A stretch of DNA of 64,000 nucleotides from Nocardioides solisilvae (lineage in GTDB: Bacteria; Actinomycetota; Actinomycetes; Propionibacteriales; Nocardioidaceae), in assembly GCF_003194625.1 (NCBI RefSeq), contig NZ_QHKX01000001.1, positions 620,001 to 684,000 of the forward strand, read 5' to 3'. Each line of letters begins with the position of its first letter. Position 1 is the first letter of the stretch. Position numbers and translations under genes: made by a program. This document shows positions 17,413 to 25,589 of this stretch, in pieces. The notes beneath the pieces are model-generated. The model was given only the letters and a program-made list of their open reading frames with translations, was not told where the DNA came from and made no database searches.

Positions 17413-18164
17413 TCAGGGCTCGTCCACGTCGGCGCCGGTCACGGCGTCGTAGACGTAGACAGGCTCGCCGGCCCGCCGGTCCCGGGCGTGGAGCACGTGG
17501 AAGGTCGGCGCCTCGGGACCCTCGAGGTCGACCACGGTGGCCGCGGCGCCCAGCACGCCGCGGACCAGGTGGGGCGGGGCGGTGGTGTCGATCCGGGTCA
17601 CCACGCCGGGGGTGACCCAGACGGGGACCCCGGCCAGCGTGCCCGTGACCTGGAAGTGCAGGTGCCCGGCCAGCACGGCGCGCACGTCGCGGCCGCGGAC
17701 GACGTCGGCCAGCGCCTCGACCTGCTGCAGGACGACCCGCTCCGCCAGCGGGACCGCGGGGATCCGCAGCGGCGGGTGGTGCAGCACCAGCAGGGTGCCG
17801 GCGGGGGCGGGGGTGGCCAGCAGCGCCTCCAGCCGCTCGAGCTGTCGCTCGCCCAGCAGCCCCGCCACCTCTCCGGGGACGAGGCTGTCGAGCGTGACCA
17901 CCCGGAGCCCGCCGACGTGGCTCACCCCGGCGCAGCTGTCGGCCCCCGGGTCGAGCGGCTCGCCCCGGTCGCCCCCGTCGGCACCCAGGTGGCCGCTGCC
18001 CAGGGCCTCGCGGAACGCCGTACGGTCGTCGTGGTTCAGTCGAGGTCGGGCACGTGACGCACGTCGTGCAGCAGCCCCTCGAGGGCGGCCACCGCGTCGA
18101 CGCCGTCCTCGTCGGGGCCGGCGGCGGAGACGTGGGTGTCGGAGAGGTGGAGGACCCGGGTCAC
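17413..18164 (-). pseudogene. metallophosphoesterase with internal deletion and frameshift
   Basis: The N-terminal piece reads VLHLSDTHVS then VRHVPDLD and stops (18036). In another frame, starting at NHDDRTAFREAL just downstream, the sequence continues to 17413 with LLVLHHPPLRIP and VLAGHLHFQVTGT. These are the first and last metal-binding motifs of a CpdA-like class III cyclic-nucleotide phosphodiesterase. The central GD-x-x-D/N motif and the glycine of GNHD are missing, about 30-40 codons lost at the junction 18034-18038. GTG 18164 overlaps the previous stop, so the operon context survives. Confidence 0.8.
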
Positions 18165-18607
18165 GACGGTCGCCCGGCCTGGACGCGGCAGTAGAGGGAA
18201 CCGCCCGCCCGCCGGGCCGCGCGGGCGAGGTCGGCCAGCAGCCGCAGCTGGACCCGCAGGGTCTCGGGCGTCACCGCGCCGCCGAACTCCTCCGTCGCCG
18301 CCCACGGGACCGCCACCTCGGCCAGCCGTGCGTCGTCGGCGGCCGCGAGAGCGTCGACCAGCGCATCGGTCACGGTGAGCACGAGCCGCTCGCCGCCGTC
18401 GCCGACGGCGAGGCGTGCACCCCAGCGCGGGTCGGCGGCCACCTGCTCGAAGGAACGACCGGTGAGCAGCTCGTCGAGGCTGCCGCCCTGGGCCACCGGG
18501 TCGATCCGGGTGTCGGCCAGGGTGCGGTACGACGTCGCTCCCGGCGTGAGCGCCGCCGCGGCGGAGGCGTCGTCGGGGGCGAGGAACCAGTCGTGGCGCA
18601 CAGGCAT
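18161..18607 (-). CDS. hypothetical protein, 148 aa
   Basis: A soluble, Ala-rich protein with no recognised motif. It opens with MPVRHDWFLAPDDASA and contains YRTLADTRIDPVAQGGSLDE, which reads like a small enzymatic or immunity-type domain in Actinobacteria, but no family can be named. It has no signal peptide or transmembrane span. Its stop overlaps the start of the broken phosphoesterase (GTGA), implying translational coupling when that gene was intact. Confidence 0.6.
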   Translation of the reverse strand: MPVRHDWFLAPDDASAAAALTPGATSYRTLADTRIDPVAQGGSLDELLTGRSFEQVAADPRWGARLAVGDGGERLVLTVTDALVDALAAADDARLAEVAVPWAATEEFGGAVTPETLRVQLRLLADLARAARRAGGSLYCRVQAGRPS

Positions 18608-18616
18608 GCGGGCACC

Positions 18617-19036
18617 CTAGTGGCGCCCGCCGACCGTCCCGTCGATCCACCACCACCACAGCGGCACCGAGACCAGGCCCAGCAGTGCGGAGCCCGGGAC
18701 CCACGCGTCCGTCCACGGGTGGGGCGGGTCGAGCGGCACCATGAAGGGCACGACTCCCAGCAGGATCCCCACCACCAGGGCGAACAGCCAGGTGCCGAGC
18801 CCCAGCACCGGCGCCAGCAGGAGTGCGGCCCCGCGGCGACGGGCACGGGCGTCGGGAGCCGCCACCGCGGACGGGGTCGGTGCCGTCCCCCGGAGCACCG
18901 CGGCGACCACGGCCACCGGGACCGCCGCCGAGAGCAGCAGCGGCGAGCCGGCGGGGAGCAGGAAGAAGGCCACGAGCCCGAGCGCCAGCGCCACCGGGAG
19001 CGACAGGACGACGAGGAGGTGGCGGGACGAGGTCAT
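18617..19036 (-). CDS. small integral membrane protein
   Basis: A 139-residue protein with four hydrophobic segments: LLVVLSLPVALALGLVAFFL, PLLLSAAVPVAVVAAVL, LGTWLFALVVGILLGVVPF and LGLVSVPLWWWW. A basic loop (DARARRRG) lies in the middle. No family assigned. ATG 19036 was chosen; an alternative ATG three codons upstream (MGRM) is possible. It lies 9 bp from the next gene on the same strand. Confidence 0.6.
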   Translation of the reverse strand: MTSSRHLLVVLSLPVALALGLVAFFLLPAGSPLLLSAAVPVAVVAAVLRGTAPTPSAVAAPDARARRRGAALLLAPVLGLGTWLFALVVGILLGVVPFMVPLDPPHPWTDAWVPGSALLGLVSVPLWWWWIDGTVGGRH

Positions 19037-19101
19037 GCGCCCCATCGTGGCGGGAGGGGCCCGGCCGGCGCATGCGATCGCGTACTCAGGCCGCCGCCTC
19101 C

Positions 19102-19692
19102 TCAGGACCCGTCGAGCACCAGCACCCGCACCTCGAGGCCCTCGCTGCCGGCGGCGTCGCGCAACCAGGCGGGCCGGGTGCGGTGCACCTCGCGCCAGCC
19201 GGCGGCGGCGTACATCTCGACGGCCGCCTCGTGCACGGGCAGCACCTCCAAGCAGGGACGCAGGTCGTGGGCGCGGAGGTCGGCGACGACGACGTCGAGC
19301 AGCCGGCGGCCCACCCCCAGCCCGCGGGCCTGCTCGGCGACGAAGAGCGACCGGACCCATGCCAGCCGGTCCGGCCCGCAGCCGTGGGCCGCCGCCGCGG
19401 CGGCGTTCACCTCGTCGGCGTCCGGCGACCCCTGCGCCGGGCCGGTGCGGCAGACGTGGCCGACGGGGCGACCGCCCAGCTCGGCGGTCCACGCCGCGTC
19501 GGCGTCGTGCCCGTGCAGGAAGCGCTCGGTCGGGACCGGCAGCGGGTTCCTGAACGGGTAGCGGCTGCGGGGCTGCTGGGCGAGCAGGGCCTCGCCGAGC
19601 GCGGGGAGGTCGCCCGCGCGGCGGGGGCGGACCGCGACCCGGCCCGCGCCGGGGGGTGATCCGCTCGGCTGTGCGCTGCTCACCGGCCCCAT
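19102..19692 (-). CDS. GNAT family N-acetyltransferase
   Basis: A 196-residue protein with a complete GNAT domain. The acetyl-CoA loop is VAEQARGLGVGRRLLDVVV, and AVEMYAAAGWREVHRTRP near the end is the usual C-terminal helix-strand. The central AWVRSLFV strand precedes the loop as expected. The acceptor is unknown. ATG 19692 (MGPVSSAQ) was chosen over an upstream extension through the intergenic space. It is divergent from the DUF305 lipoprotein gene. Confidence 0.8.
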   Translation of the reverse strand: MGPVSSAQPSGSPPGAGRVAVRPRRAGDLPALGEALLAQQPRSRYPFRNPLPVPTERFLHGHDADAAWTAELGGRPVGHVCRTGPAQGSPDADEVNAAAAAAHGCGPDRLAWVRSLFVAEQARGLGVGRRLLDVVVADLRAHDLRPCLEVLPVHEAAVEMYAAAGWREVHRTRPAWLRDAAGSEGLEVRVLVLDGS

Positions 19693-19754
19693 CCTGCCGG
19701 GCGTAGTGTCGGAGGTGCCCGGCAGGATCGCCGTGAACCCACGAGGAGGACCCT

Positions 19755-20432
19755 GTGCCCCGACCCCTCGCCCCCCGCACGAGCCGCGCCCGGCGCCGCC
19801 CCCTCGCGGCGCTCGCCGCACCGCTGCTGGTCCTGCTGCTCGCGCTGGTCGCGGCCGGCTGCAGCGGCGACGACGACGACGTCGTCGCCGAGCCCTCCGA
19901 GGGTGCCAGCGAGACCGACCACAACGAGGCCGACGTCGCGTTCGCCCAGGAGATGATCCCGCACCACGCGCAGGCGCTGGTGATGGTCGACATGGCGCAG
20001 GGGCGCACCACCGACCCCGAGTTCGAGCAGCTGCTGGAGGCGATCCGGGCCGCGCAGGGCCCCGAGATCGAGGAGATGGCCGACTGGCTGGTCGAGTGGG
20101 GCGAGGAGGTGCCCGAGACGATGCGCGACCACGCCCGCGGGGGCGGCCACGGCGGCGACGACGAGTCGATGGGCGAGCGGATGGAGGGGCTCGACCACGG
20201 GATGCCGGGGATGATGGGTCCCGAGGAGCTCGAGGAGCTGGACGCCTCCGCCGACGACCGCTTCCAGGACATGTGGCTGACCATGATGATCGACCATCAC
20301 GAGGGCGCGATCGAGATGGCCCAGGACCTGCAGCAGGACGGGCAGTACGGGCCCGCCATCGCCCTCGCCGAGTCCATCGAGGAGAGCCAGACCGCCGAGA
20401 TCGCCCAGATGGAGGAGATGCTCGCCTCCTGA
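19755..20432 (+). CDS. DUF305 lipoprotein
   Basis: A 225-residue exported lipoprotein. The N-terminus has basic residues, a hydrophobic stretch and the lipobox LVAAGC (Cys about residue 36). The mature region carries the DUF305 signature twice: FAQEMIPHHAQALVMVDMA and later MMIDHHEGAIEMAQ. The paired histidines and many methionines suggest binding of copper or silver, as proposed for family members (inference). GTG 19755 has AGGAGGA upstream. Confidence 0.9.
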   Translation: MPRPLAPRTSRARRRPLAALAAPLLVLLLALVAAGCSGDDDDVVAEPSEGASETDHNEADVAFAQEMIPHHAQALVMVDMAQGRTTDPEFEQLLEAIRAAQGPEIEEMADWLVEWGEEVPETMRDHARGGGHGGDDESMGERMEGLDHGMPGMMGPEELEELDASADDRFQDMWLTMMIDHHEGAIEMAQDLQQDGQYGPAIALAESIEESQTAEIAQMEEMLAS

Positions 20433-20447
20433 CGGCAGACTGCGGCC

Positions 20448-20870
20448 ATGAGCTGCTTCGTCGCCCACACCAGCCTGGACTGCCGGGACGCCCACGCCCT
20501 GTCGGAGTGGTGGAAGCCGGTCCTCGGCTACGTCGACCTCGCCGACGACCCCAACCGGCCGGGGGACGAGGAGTGCATGATCCTGGACCCGGAGACCGGG
20601 CACCGGCTGCTCTTCCTCGAGGTGCCGGAGGAGAAGACGGTGAAGAACCGGCTTCACCTCGACCTGCGACCGCGCGAGCGCACCCAGGCCGAGGAGGTCG
20701 AGCACCTGCGCGGCCTCGGGGCGACCGTGGTGGCCGACCGGCGCGGCATCTACGGGCCCGACAGCGGCTGGGTCGTCCTGGCCGACCCCGAGGGCAACGA
20801 GTTCTGCGTGCTCAGCTCCGAGGCGGAGCTGGCCGAGCGGGCCGAGCGGGCCGCGGAGGCGGCTCGGTGA
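20448..20870 (+). CDS. VOC family (glyoxalase-like) protein
   Basis: A 140-residue vicinal-oxygen-chelate fold protein. It starts FVAHTSLDCRDAHALSEWWK, then RLLFLEVPEEKTVKNRLHLD, and ends with WVVLADPEGNEFCVL. This is typical of the 'glyoxalase-like domain' group common in Actinobacteria. Metal ligands of classical glyoxalases are only partly kept, so catalysis is uncertain. Its stop overlaps the next gene start (GTGA). Confidence 0.85.
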   Translation: MSCFVAHTSLDCRDAHALSEWWKPVLGYVDLADDPNRPGDEECMILDPETGHRLLFLEVPEEKTVKNRLHLDLRPRERTQAEEVEHLRGLGATVVADRRGIYGPDSGWVVLADPEGNEFCVLSSEAELAERAERAAEAAR

Positions 20871-21379
20871 CCACCCTCGCCCTGCCCTCGCCCGACCGGT
20901 ACGACGCGTGGCTGGCCTGCGTGCGCGACTTCGGCGACGGCCCCACCGACGGCTCCGGGGCGTGGATGCTGCCCGAGCTGCGCCCGGACCGGGCCTCGTT
21001 CGACGCGCTGCTGGCGGCGACCGCGGCCGAGGCGGACACCGCCGTCCCCCCGCCGCAGGGCAAGGTGCACTCCGACTACTGGTGGGTGACCGAGGGGTCG
21101 GCCGTGGTCGGCTTCCTCGCCGTCCGGCACGCCCTCAACGACTTCCTGCTCCGGCAGGGGGGTCACATCGGCTACAGCATCGCGCCGTCGTACCGGCGCC
21201 GCGGGCACGCGACCCGGGCGCTGGCGCTGGGCGTCGCGCGCGCCCGCGAGCTCGGGATCGCCCGCGTCCTGGTGACCTGCTCCGAGGACAACGTCGCCTC
21301 CGCGCGGACGATCGAGCGCAACGGCGGGGTCTTCGAGGACGTGCGCGAGGGGAAGCGGCGCTACTGGATCGAAGCCTGA
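20867..21379 (+). CDS. GNAT family N-acetyltransferase
   Basis: A 170-residue GNAT protein. The acetyl-CoA-binding loop is IAPSYRRRGHATRALALGVA; the following CSEDNVASARTIERNGGVFE is the standard acceptor-side helix of RimJ/RimL-type and small-molecule acetyltransferases. A GHIGYSIAPSYR core is conserved in the 'YjdJ-like' set. The acceptor is unknown. It is coupled to the VOC gene by a GTGA overlap and followed by a hairpin terminator. Confidence 0.85.
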   Translation: MTTLALPSPDRYDAWLACVRDFGDGPTDGSGAWMLPELRPDRASFDALLAATAAEADTAVPPPQGKVHSDYWWVTEGSAVVGFLAVRHALNDFLLRQGGHIGYSIAPSYRRRGHATRALALGVARARELGIARVLVTCSEDNVASARTIERNGGVFEDVREGKRRYWIEA

Positions 21380-21449
21380 CGACACCCGGCCCGACACCTC
21401 GGGGAGCGGCCGGGCGGAGCGGTCAGGGCGGAGCGGCCGGGGAAATGAG

Positions 21450-21489
21450 AGAGACGCTGCAGGCGTCTCGGGTCACCTGCAGCGTCTCT
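21450..21489. terminator. hairpin of a 36-bp repeat, left copy
   Basis: A perfect 14-bp inverted repeat (AGAGACGCTGCAGG, 21450-21463, with 21476-21489) lies between converging genes. The central 36 bp is nearly identical to that of the hairpin at 24991-25026; the two copies flank the second unknown operon. It probably acts as a bidirectional terminator. Confidence 0.65.
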
Positions 21490-21591
21490 GAGGAACATCT
21501 TGGCCCACCGGGCGGGGGCTCGTCCCGGCTATCCCCGAAATCTGTCGAGAAATGTCCACGGTGGTCCAGACCGGTCGGTCGGTGCGGCCCC

Positions 21592-22278
21592 TCAGGTGCC
21601 CTCCGCCCGCGCGATCCGGCCCTGTCGGACGGTGCGGGCGACGGCGACCACGACCGCCAGCACGCCCCACCACGCGAGGACCCCCAGCGCCCCCAGGAGC
21701 AGCCCGATCCCCGCGCCCGCGACGGGGCCGCCGTAGTAGTCGAACTCCTGACGCTCCACGGGTTCGTCAGGGAGCTGCGCGATCCACTCCGGGAGCCGCA
21801 GGGCCGCCTCCCCGAGGTACTCGGGCTCGGACGCCACGGGCTCCTCGAACGGGTCGGCCCCCGGCGGCGCGTCGACCACGTCGTACCCCGGCGTGGCGAC
21901 GGCGACGCTCGTGTCGGGTCCCTGCCACAGCACGAGCACCGACGGCTCGTCGAGCAGGTGCAGCATCTGCTCGGCCGCCAGGACGTAGTGGTCGTACCCG
22001 GCGTTCCGGCTCTCCGCCCAGACGACGACGTGGACCGGCAGGTCGCGCTCGGCGATCGCGGCCGCGACCGCCGCCTCGCCCTCCTCGTCGAGCATCGCGC
22101 GCCCGTCCTCGGTGACGTGGACGTGGTCGTCCCGGAGCCCCTCGACGGCGGCACGGACCCGGTCACCGGCCCCGCCGTAGGCCTCGTCGTCCTCACCACG
22201 CAGCGGCAGGACGGCGACGACTGCCGCCGCCACGCCCAGCGCGACGGAGACGCCGAGGCGGCGTACCGGCGACCTCAC
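21592..22278 (-). CDS. unknown membrane protein, operon copy 2, third gene
   Basis: A 228-residue paralog of the protein at 5268-5825. It has an N-terminal membrane span (LGVSVALGVAAAVVAVLPL), then DDHVHVTEDGRAMLDEEGEA and PVHVVVW in an extracytoplasmic-type domain. Unlike copy 1 it carries an additional C-terminal span (AGIGLLLGALGVLAWW and following) and a basic tail, so both termini may be cytoplasmic. GTG 22278 overlaps the upstream stop by 4 bp. Function unknown. Confidence 0.7.
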   Translation of the reverse strand: MRSPVRRLGVSVALGVAAAVVAVLPLRGEDDEAYGGAGDRVRAAVEGLRDDHVHVTEDGRAMLDEEGEAAVAAAIAERDLPVHVVVWAESRNAGYDHYVLAAEQMLHLLDEPSVLVLWQGPDTSVAVATPGYDVVDAPPGADPFEEPVASEPEYLGEAALRLPEWIAQLPDEPVERQEFDYYGGPVAGAGIGLLLGALGVLAWWGVLAVVVAVARTVRQGRIARAEGT

Positions 22279-23510
22279 CGCCCACCCCCGGCCAGCTCGT
22301 CGGCCACCGGCCGCCACAGCTCGGCGACGAAGGCGCCGTACCCCGTCCGCGTCCAGACGGTGTCGTGCTCGTACCAGGGCCGCGGCCCGCCCAGCCGGCG
22401 TCGGGCGACGCGCAGCGGCCGCAGCCCGGCCTCGGGCGCCGCGCGGCAGGCGTCGCAGACCGGGACCTCGAGCCGGCGGTCGGCGACGGGGACGCTGCGC
22501 CGGTGCCTGCCCTCACCATGGCGCGGGTCGAAGAAGCACGGGAGGTAGGGGCGGGGTCGACGGCGGCGCGGAGCCTCGGCCGCGTCCAGCGCGCGGTCGG
22601 CCATCCGGACGAGCACGAGCGCCCCGACCAGGTCGTCGAGGTCGTGGTCGGCGTCGCCGTGGCGCGCGAGCAGCAGGCGGGCGGTGTCGTAGGAGCCGTC
22701 GACGAGGGTCCGGGTGGTCGCGTCGCCGGCGGCGCCGCGGGCGAGCCGCTGGGCCAGGGCGTCCAGCGCGCCCTCCACCTCGGCGCGGACCTCCGCGGGC
22801 GCGGCCGGGTCGCCTTCACCCGACCCACGTAGGTCGGCCGCGCCGGCTGAGGTCCCGGCGGGGGTCCCGGCCCGCGGCACGGCGGGGAGCGCGCGCCACT
22901 GTGCGACCGCCCGCAGCGACAGCCAGACGAATCCGGCGACCAGGACGAACGCCAGCGTGGCGTGGTGGGCGTAGGCGCCGGGCATGACCGGCTCGTGGTC
23001 GAGGTCCCACTCCGGCGGCTGCCGCCACAGCCCGACCTCGGCCCAGGCCTCGTACTCCGCGGTCGTCATGTCGCCCTCCCGGGCGACGAGCGTCAGGTTG
23101 CGGGCCGCCTCGCCGGCGCTCGTCAGGTACTCCGGGTACTCGCCCGGCTCCCACCGGTCGTAGGTGAACTGCGCCGGGGCGTGGGCGCTCGGCACGTCGC
23201 CGAACCCGACGGTCCTCCCCGCGACGGCGAGGGGGTCGAGCTGGACGTGGAAGATCGCGTCGCCCCCCAGCCGGTCGTGGAGCAGCGTCGCGAGCTCCTC
23301 CTCGGGCGCGTCGCCCGACAGGCCAGGCGGCTCGGGGACCAGCACGACGTACGCCGGGAAGTCGAGGTCGTCGACCAGGTCGCCGAGGGCCTCGCGGACC
23401 TCCCCGGTCCGCCCGTTGCCGTAGAGCTCGTGGACCTGGACCGGGTCCTCGCGGAGCGCCTCGGCGAGGGCGTCGACCGCCTCGCCCGCGTCGGTCCGCC
23501 CGCCGCTCAC
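22275..23510 (-). CDS. unknown membrane protein with Cys/His motif, operon copy 2, second gene
   Basis: A 411-residue paralog of 5822-7036. The N-terminal domain has DPVQVHELYGNGRTGEVREA and FPAYVVLVPEPP, followed by one membrane span (TLAFVLVAGFVWLSL). The C-terminal domain has C325, H331, C352 and C355 in the same C-x5-H-x20-C-x2-C spacing. The tail RPWYEHDTVWTRTGYGAFVAELW closely matches copy 1. GTG 23510 overlaps the preceding stop by 4 bp (GTGA). The best-conserved parts are the C-terminal domain and the N-terminal alpha/beta core. Function unknown. Confidence 0.75.
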   Translation of the reverse strand: MSGGRTDAGEAVDALAEALREDPVQVHELYGNGRTGEVREALGDLVDDLDFPAYVVLVPEPPGLSGDAPEEELATLLHDRLGGDAIFHVQLDPLAVAGRTVGFGDVPSAHAPAQFTYDRWEPGEYPEYLTSAGEAARNLTLVAREGDMTTAEYEAWAEVGLWRQPPEWDLDHEPVMPGAYAHHATLAFVLVAGFVWLSLRAVAQWRALPAVPRAGTPAGTSAGAADLRGSGEGDPAAPAEVRAEVEGALDALAQRLARGAAGDATTRTLVDGSYDTARLLLARHGDADHDLDDLVGALVLVRMADRALDAAEAPRRRRPRPYLPCFFDPRHGEGRHRRSVPVADRRLEVPVCDACRAAPEAGLRPLRVARRRLGGPRPWYEHDTVWTRTGYGAFVAELWRPVADELAGGGR

Positions 23511-24832
23511 GCGCGGCCCTGCAGCCGGCCCACGAGGTCGGGGTCGAGGGCGCCGTAGCCGGTGGAGGCCCAGGGCTCCCGGTCGGTCTGGAAGTAGTGG
23601 CGCGGGGTGCCTCGGACGACGACGTCGAGGACGTCGGGACGCCGGCCGGCCCCGAGGTCGCGGCGGCAGGCCAGGCAGACGGGAGCCCGCAGCGTGCGGC
23701 CGTCGTGCTCGAGGGTGCGGTCGCCGCTCGCCCGACCGTGCAGCGGGTTGAGGAAGCACGGGGTGCTGGGGACGAAGGGGCGGCCCGCCCGCGCGGCGGC
23801 CAGGGCCTCGCGGCCCCGTCCGGCCAGGACGACCGCACCGACCGCGTCCAGCGGGTCGACGTCGCCGGGTCCGGCGCTGGCCGGCAGCAGCCGGCCCGCC
23901 AGCTCGTAGTGGTCCAGCGCCGCCGCCCACGCGCGGTCGGCCGACCCGGTCATCTCGGCGGCGTCGAGCTCCTCGCCGAGGGCGAGCACGTCGCGCCGGG
24001 CGCGGCGCACGAGCTCGGCGTCCCCCGCGGCCTGCACCCGCTCCAGCACCGACTCGGGGAGGACGAAGGTGGTCGTCGTCCGCCGGCGGGCGCGGCCGCG
24101 CGCGACCAGGCCGACGACGGCGGCCAGGACGGCGAGGCCCACGCCGAGGCCGACGAGCTCGCCCGTCCCCCAGCCGTCGCCGGCCGGCGCCGCCGGGCCG
24201 GGGGTGGACTCCTGCCCCGTCGCCGTCCCCTGCTCTTCCTCCTGCTCTTCCTGCTGCTGGGCCTCGCGCTCCGCGCGCCACTGCTCGTGCGCGACGTCCC
24301 CGGCCTCCTCGGCCTCGGCGGTCAGCGCATCGAAGCTGCCGTCGGCGAGCGCCTCGGCGATCCGCAGCAGCCCGTCGCCCGGCGCGTACGGCGCCCCCGC
24401 GCCGTCGGCCTGCACGCGTCCCTCGCGCAGGACCGTCTCCACGGCCCGGGTCAGGTCCGTGGAGCCGTCGACCTCGCCCCACTGCCGCAGCGCGACGTCG
24501 ACGGCCCGCCCGTCGGCGAGCGTCGGGGCGCCCGCCACCTCCTCGCCCGAGCCGCTCCAGACCTCGTTGACGCCCACGTAGAGGCCGTCGGGCCCGCCCG
24601 CGTCGTGCACCCGGACGAGCAGGTCCTCCCCCGCGGAGAGGCCACGTCCGTCGTCGGACGGCTCGAGGAGGACGAGGTGGACCGGCACGTCGGCCTCGCG
24701 GAGGGTGCGGACGATCGCGTCCAGCTGGGCCGGGGGGATCCAGTCGTCTGCCCGCGGGTCGACGTGCACGCCGTCGCGGCGGAGGTCGGCGACGACCAGG
24801 GCCAGGTCGGTGTCAGTGTCGGCGTCGACCAC
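23507..24832 (-). CDS. unknown membrane protein with Cys/His motif, operon copy 2, first gene
   Basis: A 441-residue paralog of 7036-8334. It shares DLRRDGVHVDPRADDWIPPA, PVHLVLLEP and VHDAGGPDGLYVGVN in the N-terminal domain. A Gln/Glu-rich linker and a membrane span (GLGVGLAVLAAVVGLVA) follow. The C-terminal domain has C359, H365, C386 and C389 in C-x5-H-x20-C-x2-C. GTG 24832 was chosen for its GGGAGGAG ribosome-binding site six bases upstream. It is the first gene of this operon; no amphi-Trp gene precedes it. Confidence 0.75.
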   Translation of the reverse strand: MVDADTDTDLALVVADLRRDGVHVDPRADDWIPPAQLDAIVRTLREADVPVHLVLLEPSDDGRGLSAGEDLLVRVHDAGGPDGLYVGVNEVWSGSGEEVAGAPTLADGRAVDVALRQWGEVDGSTDLTRAVETVLREGRVQADGAGAPYAPGDGLLRIAEALADGSFDALTAEAEEAGDVAHEQWRAEREAQQQEEQEEEQGTATGQESTPGPAAPAGDGWGTGELVGLGVGLAVLAAVVGLVARGRARRRTTTTFVLPESVLERVQAAGDAELVRRARRDVLALGEELDAAEMTGSADRAWAAALDHYELAGRLLPASAGPGDVDPLDAVGAVVLAGRGREALAAARAGRPFVPSTPCFLNPLHGRASGDRTLEHDGRTLRAPVCLACRRDLGAGRRPDVLDVVVRGTPRHYFQTDREPWASTGYGALDPDLVGRLQGRA

Positions 24833-24990
24833 GCGCGCTCCTCCCGGGATCGTTGTCGAGGACCAACCTCGAGGACGCGCCCCGAGGACGCGCACAGTCT
24901 CGCAGGCGGGCGAAGACCCTCGGCGAACGCCGGCTCACCGGGGCCCACCCGGGCGCACCCCACGCACCGGGGCCCGACAGCAGACGTGAA

Positions 24991-25026
24991 AGACGCTGCA
25001 GGGGTCTCGGGTCCCCTGCAGCGTCT
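24991..25026. terminator. hairpin of a 36-bp repeat, right copy
   Basis: A perfect 14-bp stem (AGACGCTGCAGGGG, 24991-25004, with 25013-25026) around an 8-base loop, downstream of the VOC gene. It differs from the hairpin core at 21452-21487 at only two positions. Confidence 0.65.
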
Positions 25027-25105
25027 GGGGACGATCCTGCCTCCTCCCCCGGCCCCGTGTCCCGAGATCGCCGGAACTCCTGCCGATCACCGTCACCGGC
25101 GCGGG

Positions 25106-25507
25106 TCAGCCGGCGTACGCCGGATCGGTCGGGGCCACCCACTGCACGAGCTGGTAGACCACGCCGTTGGGGTCGGCCATCTGGAAGTACCGCTCCCCCC
25201 ACGGCTCGGTCTCGAGCGGGGTGACCACCTCCACCCCCTCCTCGCGCAGGCGGTCGTGCTCGGCGTCGACGTCCTCCACCGTGAAGACGACGAGGAGGCC
25301 GTCCGCCCGGCCCGCGGCGGAGGCCGGCTTGAACGTCGGCAGGCCCGTCGCGAGGTAGACGAGGTGGAAGCCCGCCTCGGGGTGGGCGAGCGAGCAGAAG
25401 CCCTCGGCCGCCATGGCCTCGGTGAACCCGAGGTGCTTCTTCGCCCAGGCGGCGGACGCCTCCACGTCGGGGACGTTCAGCGAGATCGCGCTTTCGGTGA
25501 TGCGCAC
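25106..25507 (-). CDS. VOC family (glyoxalase-like) protein
   Basis: A 133-residue vicinal-oxygen-chelate protein. Features are ESAISLNVPDVEASAAWAKK at the start, HLGFTEAMAAEGFCSLAHPE, VEDVDAEHDRLREEGVEVVT, and YFQMADPNGVVYQLVQW at the end. This matches the glyoxalase/bleomycin-resistance group; the substrate is unknown. GTG 25507 is preferred because AGGAGG lies just upstream. It is divergent from a TetR gene, with a palindrome between the two. Confidence 0.85.
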   Translation of the reverse strand: MRITESAISLNVPDVEASAAWAKKHLGFTEAMAAEGFCSLAHPEAGFHLVYLATGLPTFKPASAAGRADGLLVVFTVEDVDAEHDRLREEGVEVVTPLETEPWGERYFQMADPNGVVYQLVQWVAPTDPAYAG

Positions 25508-25538
25508 GGGGCCTCCTGGGTAGTCTGTCATCTCACAC

Positions 25539-25551
25539 TGTACGCCGTACA
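25539..25551. promoter_or_regulatory. candidate TetR operator
   Basis: A palindrome TGTACGCCGTACA lies between the divergent VOC and TetR genes, followed at once by further GTAC-containing half-sites (to about 25563). Position and symmetry fit autorepression by the adjacent TetR protein. Confidence 0.5.
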
Positions 25552-25589
25552 CCGTACAACGTATCGAGAAAGCGTGCAAGAATCCCCGC

